The notes under the pieces were generated by a model. The model made no database searches. It saw only the letters and a list, made by a program, of their open reading frames with translations, and had not been told where the DNA came from. 64,000 nt of DNA from NCBI GenBank assembly GCA_014238415.1, contig JABABA010000002.1:124001-188000 (forward strand), given 5' to 3'. The DNA comes from Planctomycetota bacterium (lineage in GTDB: Bacteria; Planctomycetota; UBA1135; GCA-002686595). Made by a program: the position numbers and the translations under genes. Of this stretch, positions 1 to 9,263 are shown one piece after another (within the stretch, counting starts at the first letter, position 1; every line of letters starts with the position of its first letter).

Positions 1-80
1 CCCCGTCTTGGTGTCAGATAGTAAATCCCCAAGAAGAAGGGCAAGAACCAAAACAGAAATGTTGCGCTGGTAAAGAGCAC
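1..80 (-). CDS. MBOAT/AlgI-type O-acyltransferase, N-terminal fragment (cut by window edge)
   Basis: Reading the minus strand from a GTG at 80 gives a stop-free N-terminus that begins (M)LFTSATFLFWFLPFFLG and continues with IYYLTPRRG to the window edge. This is the typical start of membrane-bound O-acyltransferases of the AlgI family, which begin MLFxSxxFLxxFLP followed by a hydrophobic helix and a basic PRR turn. These polytopic proteins usually transfer acyl groups to exopolysaccharide. The frame upstream is closed by a TAA near 114, and the GTG is the only plausible start between. No clear ribosome-binding site is visible. It lies downstream of the carbonic anhydrase gene in the same direction. 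Only 26 codons are visible, so the family call rests on N-terminal similarity alone. Confidence 0.55.
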   Translation of the reverse strand, partial: MLFTSATFLFWFLPFFLGIYYLTPRR

Positions 81-175
81 GGACGGGTACTGATTCTGGG
101 GGATCAGATCTTAGACAAGAAAACGCAGGCCAGCGTAGGAGCCATGACCGCACCAATCATCACTTTGCAAATTCA

Positions 176-793
176 TCAACTGGGAGCAATGTCGCTGAAC
201 ATCACCACGCCGGTCTGCACATCATAGAACGCGCCTACCAAATCCAAGGTACCCTGCTCCTCAGCAGCGGCAAGAGCGGGACATCGTTGCTTGATCTCAG
301 CTAGCGTAAGAGCCACATGCTCTTGGGCTACGAGGTTGACGAATGCAGGATTCGTGCTGCTTGCCGGTTCGTTCGGACAACTGCTCTTGGCAGCCGCCAA
401 GGCAGGAGCCAATTGCTCGAAAGCCTTTGTGAGCGTTCCCTGACGCAGGCCAGCGCAGGCGCCCTTGACTGCGCCACAATCCGTGTGCCCAAGGACAACG
501 AGCAATGCGGCGCCTGAAACACAACAGGCAAACTCAAGGCTAGCCAACACAGCATCATCCAGAATGCTCCCGGCAACTCGGGCGCAGTAGAGAGCGCCGA
601 GACTCTGATCGAAAATCAACTCCGGAGGCACACGCGAATCGATGCACCCAAGCACTGCGGCGAAAGGATGAGCCCCTGATGCGGTGTTACGAATTTCTGT
701 CCCAAGATCACGTGCCTCCAGACGACCCGAAACAAAACGCTCGTTACCCGCTTGCAAGCTTCGAATCGCCTCTTGGGGAGTGAGTAATGTCAT
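176..793 (-). CDS. beta-class carbonic anhydrase
   Basis: The 205-aa protein should interconvert CO2 and bicarbonate in the cytoplasm. The beta-class zinc-site motifs are present: CIDSR (Cys50, catalytic dyad Asp52/Arg54) and HTDCG (His103, Cys106). The length fits the compact bacterial beta-CA family, and there is no signal peptide or membrane segment. The ATG at 793 gives a full-length N-terminus (TPQEAIRSLQAGNERFVSG), which is the usual start. It lies 30 nt downstream of the DUF255 gene on the same strand, so it may be the last gene of a prfB-thioredoxin-DUF255-CA transcript. Membership of the beta family is secure; the physiological role (bicarbonate supply or pH control) is inferred. Confidence 0.93.
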   Translation of the reverse strand: MTLLTPQEAIRSLQAGNERFVSGRLEARDLGTEIRNTASGAHPFAAVLGCIDSRVPPELIFDQSLGALYCARVAGSILDDAVLASLEFACCVSGAALLVVLGHTDCGAVKGACAGLRQGTLTKAFEQLAPALAAAKSSCPNEPASSTNPAFVNLVAQEHVALTLAEIKQRCPALAAAEEQGTLDLVGAFYDVQTGVVMFSDIAPS

Positions 794-823
794 GATTGAT
801 CATATCCACCAAGCGGATTTCGC

Positions 824-3043
824 TCAGTTCTTGTTGGACTGCTTGGGGGAAACCTGGTCAAGCAACTTGAGAGCCGCGCCCGAATCAGTAGTGGGCGCCG
901 CACAGGTAAAGTCGTGACAGACATAAATCGTGACCTTGCCCCCCTGAGAGACTTGATCAGCGGTGAACGCTGCAAGTTTAGCAAGGCTGTCTGCTTGGCT
1001 TGCTGTCTTTCGTAAGAGCACCATGCGAGGGCGGAAGCCCCGGTTGATAGAGCGTAGAACCGCGCTGTTGTCCTCCGGGCTTCCGCCCTCCACAACAACA
1101 ACCTCGGTTGACGGCCCAGCCAAGAAATCAAGCGCCATCAACATCTGTGAGTGGGCGTGGGGCATCCTAGTCAGGCGGCTGCTGAAAGCCTGCAAGACTT
1201 CCCAGGCATAGGCTTCGAGTTCAACTCTGCCAGTCATGCGAGCCTGACGTGCCAGCATCAGGGCCATGACCGAGTTACCGGATGGAATTGCCCCGTCATA
1301 GATTTCCTTGGCACGCACAAAAAGCGCTTCGCCATCGTCAGGTGCAAGATAAAACCCGCCCTCTTCGGGATCCCAAAAATGTTCGATGGCTTGATCGGTC
1401 AGAGCCAGGCTCGCCTGGAGCCAGCGCGTCTTGCCTGTAGCCTCGTAGAGCTCCACCAAACCCCAGATCATGAATGCATAGTCCTCCAACATTGCATCTA
1501 AGCCGGCCTCTCCTGCGCGCCAGCGCTTCAAGAGACGCCCTTCCTTGGTCAGCAGTTCAGCTAACACAAATTCAGCGGCTTCGCTGGCGACCTCAGCGTA
1601 GCCAGGCTTGTCAAATGCCTTGGCACCACATGCAAGGGCCGCAATCATCAGTCCGTTCCAATCGGTAAGGACCTTGTCATCAAGGAAGGGCCGGATCCTT
1701 TGAGCGCGCGCATGGAACAGTTTCCGGCGCATTTCGACGAGACGGCTGTCCAGGTCTTCGCCCTGTAGGCCCGCCGCCGCCAACCGTTCGATGACCTTAC
1801 CACTTAGGTTCAGAATATTGCGGCCGGTGTCAGCACCAGTTGCCTCGTCTTTGAAATTGCCGTCTTCCTCTGCCCCGTAAACCGTGGCCAACACAAATGC
1901 ATCTTGATCACCCAGGACTTCGCGCAACTCATCCATAGTCCAAACATAGAACAGCCCCTCTTCACCTTCTGAGTCTGCGTCCTCTGCGCTTCGGAAGGCT
2001 CCGCCTGGATCGCGCAAATCCCGCAAGACATATTCAAAGGTCTCTTCCGCTGCAGCACGCAAGTCAGAATCCCCTGTAATCTGCCAGGCCTCGACACATG
2101 CCATGGAGTAGAGAGCCTGGTCATAGAGCATCTTCTCAAAGTGCGGCACCAGCCACTCGCGATCTGTGGAATACCGATGCAGCCCCAGTCCGATGTGATC
2201 CCAGATTCCTCCCTCGTGCATAGCGCGCAAGGTCTTGACTGCCATGCTCAAGGACCGAGCGTCCCCGGTGCGGTCATGGTGACGTAGCAGCATGCGCAGG
2301 TTGTGGGGTGTTGGGAATTTTGGCTGCATGCCAAAACCGCCAAATTCGGCGTCATAGTTCCCTTCCAGAGCTTCACGAGCCTTATCGAGCAGGGCCGCGT
2401 CAGGCGCAGCGCCCTTGCCCCCAACATTCAACTTTCGGATGTGCTCAATGATGCGATCGGCGGTCTTCTCAACATCTGCGCCTCGAGTCTTCCAAGCCTG
2501 GGAAAGTTGAGGCACTATTTGAATCATCCCCGCGCGACCACCGCGTCCATGCTTGGGAAAATAGGTCCCTGCAAAGAACGGCTTTTTCTCAGGAGTCATG
2601 ACCACGGTCATTGGCCAGCCTCCGCTCCCGGTCATGGCCTGAGTCACGGCCATATAAGCCTGGTCGATGTCGGGACGTTCCTCGCGATCGACTTTGACAC
2701 ACACAAAGTGCTCATTCATCAGAGCCGCCACCTGAGCATCCTCAAAGGACTCATGCTCCATCACATGACACCAGTGACAGGTCGAGTAGCCAATGGAGAG
2801 AAAGACTGGCTTGTTCTCCTTCTTGGCACGCTCAAAAGCTTCGGATCCCCAGGCATACCAGTCCACAGGATTTCGGGCATGCTGACGCAGGTAAGGGCTT
2901 TGCTCGAACACTAAACGGTTGAACTCCTCACCCCCATCTGAAGGCAACTTGGCAATGGCCTCAGCGCTGGGGAGGGGTTGCCGAACGGCATGTGAATCTT
3001 GAGACAAGGACATAGAAAGCAGCAATATTGAAAACAACATCAT
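824..3043 (-). CDS. DUF255 thioredoxin-domain protein (YyaL/SPATA20 family)
   Basis: A 739-aa member of the DUF255/YyaL family: an N-terminal thioredoxin-like domain followed by an (alpha/alpha)6 barrel resembling glycosidases and N-acylglucosamine 2-epimerases. The family hallmark is visible: [18 protein letters not shown] at about 49-66, then the active-site CHWCHVME (Cys89, Cys92), [11 protein letters not shown] and [11 protein letters not shown]. The biochemical function of the family is unsettled. The first 15 residues are hydrophobic ([15 protein letters not shown]), so export is possible but not certain. The start codon overlaps the stop of the upstream thioredoxin-like selenoprotein gene by one base (TGATG), which suggests translational coupling of two redox proteins. 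Here both active-site positions are Cys, not Sec. Confidence 0.9.
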   Translation of the reverse strand: MMLFSILLLSMSLSQDSHAVRQPLPSAEAIAKLPSDGGEEFNRLVFEQSPYLRQHARNPVDWYAWGSEAFERAKKENKPVFLSIGYSTCHWCHVMEHESFEDAQVAALMNEHFVCVKVDREERPDIDQAYMAVTQAMTGSGGWPMTVVMTPEKKPFFAGTYFPKHGRGGRAGMIQIVPQLSQAWKTRGADVEKTADRIIEHIRKLNVGGKGAAPDAALLDKAREALEGNYDAEFGGFGMQPKFPTPHNLRMLLRHHDRTGDARSLSMAVKTLRAMHEGGIWDHIGLGLHRYSTDREWLVPHFEKMLYDQALYSMACVEAWQITGDSDLRAAAEETFEYVLRDLRDPGGAFRSAEDADSEGEEGLFYVWTMDELREVLGDQDAFVLATVYGAEEDGNFKDEATGADTGRNILNLSGKVIERLAAAGLQGEDLDSRLVEMRRKLFHARAQRIRPFLDDKVLTDWNGLMIAALACGAKAFDKPGYAEVASEAAEFVLAELLTKEGRLLKRWRAGEAGLDAMLEDYAFMIWGLVELYEATGKTRWLQASLALTDQAIEHFWDPEEGGFYLAPDDGEALFVRAKEIYDGAIPSGNSVMALMLARQARMTGRVELEAYAWEVLQAFSSRLTRMPHAHSQMLMALDFLAGPSTEVVVVEGGSPEDNSAVLRSINRGFRPRMVLLRKTASQADSLAKLAAFTADQVSQGGKVTIYVCHDFTCAAPTTDSGAALKLLDQVSPKQSNKN

Positions 3044-3444
3044 CAGTCAACCGGAACATCTAGATCATCCAACGCGCGCAACATACGCGGCGCAGTTCCA
3101 ATTCCAGCGTAACCAGTGCGGAAATTGCCTTGGTCATCGGTGAAGATCACAAACGGCAACATGGTGGCATCTTCGATCTGCATGGCCAATGCCAGCACAC
3201 GCGGGTCATCATCGTCCGCATCAGCAGCCAGACCAACAAACTGGTCCGCAAGCCGGGAGGCGACCTTGGGATGGGGAATGGCACCCTGCACGAAGGTGCG
3301 ACATTGACTTCACATGGCTCGACCGAACTCGATCAAGACCCCCTTGCCCGCAGCGCTGGCCCAGGCCAGGGCCTGGTCAAAATCTGTGGTCCAGTCCAGG
3401 GTGCCCTGGTCGTCAAAGTGGGGGTGTGCATGAAGGTCAGACAT
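3043..3444 (-). CDS. thioredoxin-like probable selenoprotein, UxxC motif (in-frame UGA)
   Basis: A standard reading sees only an 82-codon GTG-initiated ORF (3291-3043). Extending the frame upstream crosses one TGA at 3312-3310 and then runs open to an ATG at 3444, giving 133 residues. The part before the TGA ([20 protein letters not shown], then VLIEFGRAM) is a textbook thioredoxin beta-strand leading to the active site. The UGA is followed by SQCR, giving U45-S-Q-C48 in place of CxxC. The rest ([20 protein letters not shown], then [20 protein letters not shown]) completes a thioredoxin_7-like fold with its cis-Pro (LPF). A SECIS-like hairpin follows the UGA. The gene starts 79 bp after prfB and overlaps the DUF255 gene by one base. 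Sec decoding is inferred; the alternative is a nonsense mutation, which would be unlikely to fall exactly at the catalytic Cys. Confidence 0.8.
3277..3305 (-). promoter_or_regulatory. candidate bacterial SECIS element of the thioredoxin-like gene
   Basis: Counting from the base after the UGA on the minus strand, nt 5-8 (AAUG) pair with nt 30-33 (CAUU). A two-base bulge UC follows, then nt 11-17 (GCACCUU) pair with nt 23-29 (AGGGUGC, one G-U wobble), closing a CGUGC loop at nt 18-22. Loop distance from the UGA, a G within the first two loop bases and a bulged U below the upper stem all fit the known requirements of bacterial SECIS elements read by SelB. Confidence 0.65.
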
Positions 3445-3523
3445 GCGTCCATTGTGGCCTCAAGGGGGCCGCCAAATACAATCCTACCCAAACAATTGCT
3501 GCCACTGGTCCCAGAACATCCCC

Positions 3524-4628
3524 CTACTTGTTGCGCTGGCGCAAGTAGCTCTCGATGAAAGGATGGACGTTCCCGTCCAGAACCCCCATCACATTGCCAT
3601 CTTCGTGGCTTGTCCGGTGATCCTTGACCATCTGATAGGGATTGAGCACGTAGGAGCGGATCTGATTGCCCCAGGCAATTTCGCCCTTTTCGCCATACAG
3701 AGCGGCCATTTCCGAGTCGCGCTTCGCCTCCTCAACCGCCAGGAGCTTGGCTTTCAGCAACTTGAGTGCCGTGGCGCGATTCTTATGCTGGCTACGCTCA
3801 TTCTGGCAGCGCACGACAACCCCAGTTGGGATGTGCGTCATGCGTACCGCTGACTCAGTCTTGTTTACATGCTGACCACCAGCGCCACCAGCACGCATGG
3901 TCTCGACTTTGATATCGGACTCATCTAAATCAATCTCAATACTGTCATCGATTTCAGGACTGACATCAACGGACGCAAAAGCCGTTTGCCTGCGAGCCTG
4001 CGCATCAAAAGGGCTGATACGTACCAGGCGATGCACACCCGACTCTGCCTTCATATAACCAAATGCGTACTCTCCGCGAAGTGCAATTGTCGCGGTGCGA
4101 ATGCCGCCTTCGGGCTCCTCTTGATACTCAACCTGTTCAACCTTGTAGCCACGTTGTTCAGCCCAACGTGTGTACATGCGCAACAGCATCAGGGCCCAGT
4201 CGCAGGCATCAATTCCACCAGCGCCGGAACTGACCTGCACAAAGGCATCGGCCGGGTCGTTCTGCCCTCCCAACATCAGACGAAATTCCAAGTCTTCCAG
4301 GATGATCTGAGCTTTGCCAAAAGTCTCGATAGCCTCTGGCAGCACATCCTCATCATCAGATTCCGCTGCCATTTCCCGCAACACATCAATGTCCTCGAAG
4401 GCGCTGTTCAACTTGTTTACAGGATCGACAATAGAACGCGCGCCCTTCATTTCAGCGATGATGGCCCGGCCCTTTTCTGGATCATCCCAGAATTCTGGAG
4501 CGCTCTGAAGCTCCTCGATCTCACTCAGACGGGCGTTCTTGCTGGCGTAGTCAAAGACGCCCCGACAACTGGCCAAGCCGGTCGCGGAGCTCCTGCACTG
4601 CTTCAAGGACATCGTTTAGGTGCTTCAT
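3524..4628 (-). CDS. prfB: peptide chain release factor 2 with programmed +1 frameshift
   Basis: RF2 terminates translation at UGA and UAA. Zero-frame translation from the ATG at 4628 gives 25 codons starting [20 protein letters not shown] and reaches CTT TGA; shifting +1 there continues with [17 protein letters not shown] to the end, 367 aa in all, the normal RF2 length. The RF2-specific SPF tripeptide ([18 protein letters not shown], about residue 205) and the catalytic GGQ ([17 protein letters not shown], about residue 250) are both present. An ATG at 4612 in the second frame gives a plausible but false start. The divergent sfsA begins 95 bp away. The next gene downstream is the UGA-containing thioredoxin-like gene, which is striking because RF2 competes with Sec insertion at UGA. 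Confidence 0.95.
4551..4563 (-). other. prfB programmed +1 frameshift site
   Basis: The minus strand reads GGGG CGT CTT TGA C. A purine-rich SD-like GGGG sits three bases before the slippery CTT (4556-4554), and the UGA is at 4553-4551, followed by C. This is the classic RF2 autoregulation site: low RF2 lets the ribosome slip +1 at CUU and read GAC. Confidence 0.92.
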
Positions 4629-4723
4629 CTGGCGAGCAGGATAACGATTCAACCCGCCGAGGCAAGCCCAGATCCTCTTAGCGAGGCCTTTTCAGCTTCG
4701 GGACAGCCGGGTACAACCAAACG
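4629..4723. promoter_or_regulatory. divergent prfB/sfsA promoter region
   Basis: These 95 bp separate the start codons of prfB (minus) and sfsA (plus) and must hold the start signals of both. I see no convincing -35/-10 pair and no strong Shine-Dalgarno before either start. Confidence 0.45.
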
Positions 4724-5428
4724 GTGAAAATCCAACAGCCAATAATCAAAGGCCGCCTGAAAAAGCGTTACAAACGGTTCCTGGCGGATGTGGAGGTCGC
4801 GCCAGGCGAGGTGGTCACTGCCCACTGCCCCAACACCGGATCCCTGACCGGCTGCTTGCCCGAAAATGCGCCCTGCGTCCTACGGGACAGTCAGGACCCC
4901 AAACGCAAATTGCAGTACACCCTGCAGACGATTCAAGTGGACGGGACTTGGGTCAACGTAGACACAGGTCTGCCCAACAAGCTCGTACCAGAGGCGATTC
5001 GCGCCGGCTTGATCCCTGCTCTGCGCGGGTATCCCACTGTAAGCACTGAAGTCAAATACGGAACCTCGAGCCGCATCGACGTACTACTAGAAGATGCAGA
5101 TAGCTCGAAGTGCTATGTGGAAGTCAAGAACACGACACTCATGCGCGGCAAGAGAGCGCTCTTTCCCGATGCGGTCACAAGCCGCGGACGCAAGCATCTG
5201 CTTGAGTTGATCGATATGGTGCACGAGGGTCATCGCGCGATGATGTTCTATTGTGTCTCCCGCGCTGATGCTACATCGTTCGGTCCAGCAACTGAGGTGG
5301 ACCCCGCTTATTGCGAGACCCTGCTAGAAGCTGTAAAGGCGGGAGTTGAACTCCAGGCCTGGTCGACCTTGGTTCATCCCAAGAGCTTTGAGTTAGGCAA
5401 ACGCCTCCGCATCCATTTGCCTGACTAG
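4724..5428 (+). CDS. sfsA: SfsA family protein (sugar fermentation stimulation protein homologue)
   Basis: A 234-aa protein with the full SfsA family pattern: an N-terminal OB-like part (KKRYKRFLADVEV, then VTAHCPNTGSLTGCL) and a nuclease-like fold in the C-terminal half (RIDVLLED, YVEVKNTTLM, ALFPDAVTSRGRKHLLEL, then GHRAMMFYCVSR). The D/E-V-K residues of that segment resemble PD-(D/E)xK nucleases. In E. coli SfsA was described as a DNA-binding protein affecting maltose metabolism; its biochemical activity is poorly defined. The start is a GTG at 4724, the only one that gives the conserved N-terminus. It stands alone on the plus strand, diverging from prfB and converging on the membrane-protein gene at 5436. 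Confidence 0.9.
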   Translation: MKIQQPIIKGRLKKRYKRFLADVEVAPGEVVTAHCPNTGSLTGCLPENAPCVLRDSQDPKRKLQYTLQTIQVDGTWVNVDTGLPNKLVPEAIRAGLIPALRGYPTVSTEVKYGTSSRIDVLLEDADSSKCYVEVKNTTLMRGKRALFPDAVTSRGRKHLLELIDMVHEGHRAMMFYCVSRADATSFGPATEVDPAYCETLLEAVKAGVELQAWSTLVHPKSFELGKRLRIHLPD

Positions 5429-5435
5429 AAAAGCC

Positions 5436-6497
5436 CTATATGGACACGCCATAGCGCTCGCCATCATCGGTATCCACCGGATACTGAGGGCCGCCCGGAC
5501 CACCAATGGTGTGCCATGGATCGGGGGGGGTCACGGGTCGCACCAAGGTACGTGTAATTTCCACGGCGGTCGCATACTTAGCTCCACGCATGACTTCACC
5601 CACAAGGAGAGCAGTAAACCCAAGCGCAAAGAGCCCGCTGATTTCCGGAATGCCGGCCCCATCCATCAAACGACCATCGAGGAAGCGAGCCGTTTGCCCT
5701 AAGACAACCGCCACAACCAGGCCCTCCATCATCAATAAGCCCAACAAGGGTCGCAAGCTAAGGAGGGGATGGCTCAGCATGGTCCAAGCAGCCCCCGCTC
5801 CGGCCCATAACACGGAAATCGAATCATGCAGGGCAATGCGCGCCCGAGTATAGGTTGCCCAAGACAAGACCAAGCCAAAGAGCAAAGCAAAAACTCCATC
5901 CTGCACCCAACCAAGACGCACCTTGATTGCCTCGGAATCAAGGGTCTCCAGAGATCCAAAATCGTACTCGGGTACTTCAAACAAACGGCTCAGAATCCAC
6001 TCGTTCCACAGGTCTCCATAGAGCACCTGCCGCAGCCCACCAAGAATCAACAGCACCAACACCAGAAGCCGTCCAAAGCGCCAGAAAAAACGAGCGCCTC
6101 CGAAAGCGAAACGGCGCAGCACACTGCCTTCGCCGGTGCCAGTCAGAAGTTGCAGCCAACCGCCGGCAAACAACAAGCCCAACAGGATTGCGCTGAGCCC
6201 CATGTACGCCGCCGCATCGGCAGCCCATGCATCCAACTGGCCCAGTGCTGCCCCATGATCGGTACGGAAGTCTTGAGTCAAATGATGAATCTGCTCACCG
6301 GGCGCATAGCGGCTACCAAGAACATTCCGAAACCAGGCATAGCGTGGTGCACCCAAGGGGGCGGCCAAAAGGAACATGGCCAGAGTCGGCGGCAGCCAGG
6401 CAACGGGCATCTGGATCACCCGTTGAATAGACCGCATATACAACCATCCTCCGCGCATGCCCTTTAGGGTTCCTTCCTTTTTGGGAGTATCGTTCAT
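5436..6497 (-). CDS. polytopic membrane protein of unknown function
   Basis: I do not recognise this 353-aa protein. The ATG at 6497 (MNDTPKKEGTLKG) lies two bases after the stop of the M1 peptidase gene and is preferred to an upstream in-frame start at 6524 that overlaps it. About six or seven hydrophobic segments are visible, for example AAYMGLSAILLGLLFAGGWL, FGRLLVLVLLILGGL, GVFALLFGLVLSWATY and ISGLFALGFTALLVG. A soluble stretch after the first helix (GSRYAPGEQIHHLTQDF) probably faces the periplasm. The C-terminal 40 residues are polar and Pro/Gly-rich. Tight linkage to the secreted M1 peptidase suggests that they work together at the envelope, but there is no motif to assign a role. Confidence 0.75.
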   Translation of the reverse strand: MNDTPKKEGTLKGMRGGWLYMRSIQRVIQMPVAWLPPTLAMFLLAAPLGAPRYAWFRNVLGSRYAPGEQIHHLTQDFRTDHGAALGQLDAWAADAAAYMGLSAILLGLLFAGGWLQLLTGTGEGSVLRRFAFGGARFFWRFGRLLVLVLLILGGLRQVLYGDLWNEWILSRLFEVPEYDFGSLETLDSEAIKVRLGWVQDGVFALLFGLVLSWATYTRARIALHDSISVLWAGAGAAWTMLSHPLLSLRPLLGLLMMEGLVVAVVLGQTARFLDGRLMDGAGIPEISGLFALGFTALLVGEVMRGAKYATAVEITRTLVRPVTPPDPWHTIGGPGGPQYPVDTDDGERYGVSI

Positions 6498-6499
6498 GA

Positions 6500-8995
6500 T
6501 CAGCCCGCGATGCGTGAGAGCCACTGGAGAATTCGAGAGTGCCAGGTGATCGACCGTTCAGTCCAGCGCAATGGTGCGAGCCTGTCTTTGTTGGCATACC
6601 AACGATTGTTGGAAAGATCCTTGTCAATGTGGTACTTGCGCTCAGGGTCAATGATGACCGAGTGAATAGTTCTCTCACCTGGTTCGAGTGGCAAACGCCA
6701 CCAAGCGGATTCAGCCTGCATTGCACGGGTCCACTCAAACTTGAGAACGGTCTGGTCCACATCCCCTGAGGGAGAATCAAGAACCACGTGAATCTGCAAT
6801 GGCAAGCGCACACTGCCCTTGCGCTTGATTACAACATCGTAGCGCCGCTTCCCACCTGGAGTCGGAACATAGCCCTGGAGCCCGGGAGCCTCTAACTCGA
6901 CCGTACCCCCTTCCTCGGTCTCATCACCTGACTCCAGTCCAGGCGCACCTTTACTGCTTTCGGAGCCCGCCTGCACAACCCCTCTGAAACTACCGTCTGC
7001 CTGCATGAAGAAGCCGTCTGGCGACCCAACCTCGTGTTGAGCAACTGTCACCCCCCAATCTACAGTGCCGGTTCCCTGGAAGACTTCTTCAAAGAACCAT
7101 CCAACATCCGTCCCACTGCCCTCCAAGAAGGACTCGTAGAAGTCATTTGGATAAGGATGCCGATAGCGCCAATCCTGAGAGAAGTGGCGCATACCGCGTA
7201 GGAACAAAGTCCTGCCCACCAACCCACGCAGGGTGCGCAAGGCCACAGCAGTTCGCGGATAGCTGTTTGCTCGATAGCTACCACGGTTACAGTAATGGAA
7301 AGCCACCGTCTCAATCGGATCAGTTGAAGGGTCGCGAAGATAGCCCTGCCGATCACCTTCCATAGGATTGGAGTACTGCTCAATAAAAGTCAGATCTGGC
7401 TGATCACGCCACCAGTCAACAAATGCGGATGGCCCTAGCGGCTTCAATCCCGGCAACTTGCCAGGCAGTTTCCAATGCCGCCCAAGGACAATGTCGCCAA
7501 AGTGACCGCCAGCGGGCAATCTGCCCGGGCGAGTCCCCCACACTGGAAGCGATGAATAGCGGCTTGAGGCCCTTTGATCTCCATAGACAAGACTCAAGAC
7601 CTCCGAATCTGTGTAACTGTTGAAGCCTTCGTCAAGCCATGCCGCTTCGTATTCGTTGTTGCCTACCAGGCCGTACCAAAACTGGTGACCAGCCTCGTGC
7701 ACCGTGACGCTCTCGGGACGGTACATCTGCTCGTCGGTAAACATGCTCGTCCCACATGTGAAAAGAGTCGGGTACTCCATACCTCCTGCAGCAGATGCCC
7801 CATGGGCCGGGTCCACGACGGTGACCTGGCTGTATGGATACTCACCCCACCAAAGGCCATAGAAGAAGAGTGCCGCAGCTGTCGCACGTGCATGCCGAGC
7901 GCCCTGATCAGCGTGCTCGGGCTGCAAGAGGACACGGATCACCACATCTCGCAGAGTTACATCTGCCACCGCATCCCAACTCGTATTGGCGATGACCGCC
8001 TGCTTGACTTCTTCCGAGTATTCGGTGCTCCAATCTTCAAAACGAAAGGTCTCGGTGTGCACAACAAAATCAGGGTCAGCCACCCAGGCGAATCCGTGTA
8101 CCCGAGGAGTAGGCTCCATCGCCAGAGCGGCATATGAATCAGCGCGTTTCCGGTCTTCCTTGGAGGGAGCGTGATACTGCAACTCCAAGCGCCCAGCCTC
8201 TTCCCTTGTCCCACCGACAGCAACGCCACTTGCCCCTACCTTGACTTCACCATCCCCTGACTTGTACCTAGATGGCAAATCCAAAGTCACATCATAGGTG
8301 CCAAAGTCAGCGTAGAACTCGGTGTTCATGTGAAACTGATGACAGTTCCAACCACGCCCACCTTCATAGACGCCCAACTTCGGAAACCAATGGGCCATGA
8401 AAATGAAGTCTCCGTGGGTTCCACTGCGGCGTCGTATGCGAGGTATCAGAGAAGTCCATTCAATATCCACACTCACTGTCTCGCCTGGCTCTACAGGGAC
8501 AGGAAGATCAACACTAAAGACCGTGCGATCCTCGCTCTCGGGTCCATCAGGATGCTCGAAGGTCATGTTTGAAAGCAGGTCCCGTCCCGATACGCTGATC
8601 GAGTTAACCCGCTGCCAACCCCAATCTCGCTTCATGTTCGAACCCCTCACCATTCCATTGGCCTCGGTCAAGTGCACGGAACGATTGTTTGAATAAGCGT
8701 TGTGATGCAAGTGAAACCAGAGATCACTCACCGTGTCCGCGCTGCGATTCGTCCAACTCAAAGTCAAACGCCCCTCAAGCCGACGGCGTACTCCATGATC
8801 CCCATCCTTCACAAGTACATCACCTGGCTGAGCTTCAAGCAGCTTGGCATGGATCACATAGTGGCTTTCTGAAGAACGATTGTCCGGCACGGGCCGGATG
8901 GCCTCCTGGAACCCTAAGCAGGAGGAGGCTTGGGCAGTTCCGCTGCCTAGAACTCCCAACAAGAGGCCGCAGGAAAAGAAGAACGTGAAGCGCAT
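6500..8995 (-). CDS. secreted M1-family (gluzincin) metallopeptidase
   Basis: The 831-aa protein carries the aminopeptidase N-type zinc site HEAGH at about 433-437, followed by NEYEAAWLDEGFNSY with the third ligand Glu at about 456. The exopeptidase motif upstream is GGMEYP at about 404-409, a variant of GxMEN in which the Asn is Tyr. The ATG at 8995 gives a clean signal peptide (MRFTFFFSCGLLLGVLGSG, cleavage near TAQA); an upstream in-frame start adds 34 residues without sense. The N-terminal third is beta-rich, as in M1 enzymes, and a C-terminal extension of about 250 residues follows the catalytic domain. It probably degrades peptides outside the cytoplasmic membrane. The membrane protein at 5436 follows after 2 nt, so the two are co-transcribed. 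Confidence 0.88.
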   Translation of the reverse strand: MRFTFFFSCGLLLGVLGSGTAQASSCLGFQEAIRPVPDNRSSESHYVIHAKLLEAQPGDVLVKDGDHGVRRRLEGRLTLSWTNRSADTVSDLWFHLHHNAYSNNRSVHLTEANGMVRGSNMKRDWGWQRVNSISVSGRDLLSNMTFEHPDGPESEDRTVFSVDLPVPVEPGETVSVDIEWTSLIPRIRRRSGTHGDFIFMAHWFPKLGVYEGGRGWNCHQFHMNTEFYADFGTYDVTLDLPSRYKSGDGEVKVGASGVAVGGTREEAGRLELQYHAPSKEDRKRADSYAALAMEPTPRVHGFAWVADPDFVVHTETFRFEDWSTEYSEEVKQAVIANTSWDAVADVTLRDVVIRVLLQPEHADQGARHARATAAALFFYGLWWGEYPYSQVTVVDPAHGASAAGGMEYPTLFTCGTSMFTDEQMYRPESVTVHEAGHQFWYGLVGNNEYEAAWLDEGFNSYTDSEVLSLVYGDQRASSRYSSLPVWGTRPGRLPAGGHFGDIVLGRHWKLPGKLPGLKPLGPSAFVDWWRDQPDLTFIEQYSNPMEGDRQGYLRDPSTDPIETVAFHYCNRGSYRANSYPRTAVALRTLRGLVGRTLFLRGMRHFSQDWRYRHPYPNDFYESFLEGSGTDVGWFFEEVFQGTGTVDWGVTVAQHEVGSPDGFFMQADGSFRGVVQAGSESSKGAPGLESGDETEEGGTVELEAPGLQGYVPTPGGKRRYDVVIKRKGSVRLPLQIHVVLDSPSGDVDQTVLKFEWTRAMQAESAWWRLPLEPGERTIHSVIIDPERKYHIDKDLSNNRWYANKDRLAPLRWTERSITWHSRILQWLSRIAG

Positions 8996-9263
8996 GGGGC
9001 CATCGTGCGGGGCCTGGGTGCCTGCCGCAAGTCTGTCCCCACCTCGGGAGTGATAGAGACCAGCAAAAAATGGAGGATACGACTCGAAGAAAGCCAAGGA
9101 CCGCAGGATACACCCCTTAGAGACCCCTGCGATGGGGTTCTGGGTTTGAGATAAGCCCAGGCCGGGAAAGACCCCTGGGTCCTCACCACAGCCACCTGGC
9201 GTGGTTTCGCTCAGCTCCAGATCTCTTCTAATGCTCCTCAGATGGATGAGCTAAGACGCGGAC
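8996..9263. other. spacer between LamG protein and M1 peptidase genes
   Basis: 268 bp between two minus-strand genes. The ORFs that cross it are short, Arg/Pro/Ser-rich and without family resemblance, so I read it as the upstream region of the peptidase gene. No recognisable promoter or terminator could be fixed. Confidence 0.4.

Noticed and set aside
3130-3558. Overlapping plus-strand ORFs across the thioredoxin-like gene
   Set aside because: They are antisense shadows of the UGA-containing minus-strand gene; composition is low-complexity and the minus-strand reading gives a coherent thioredoxin fold.
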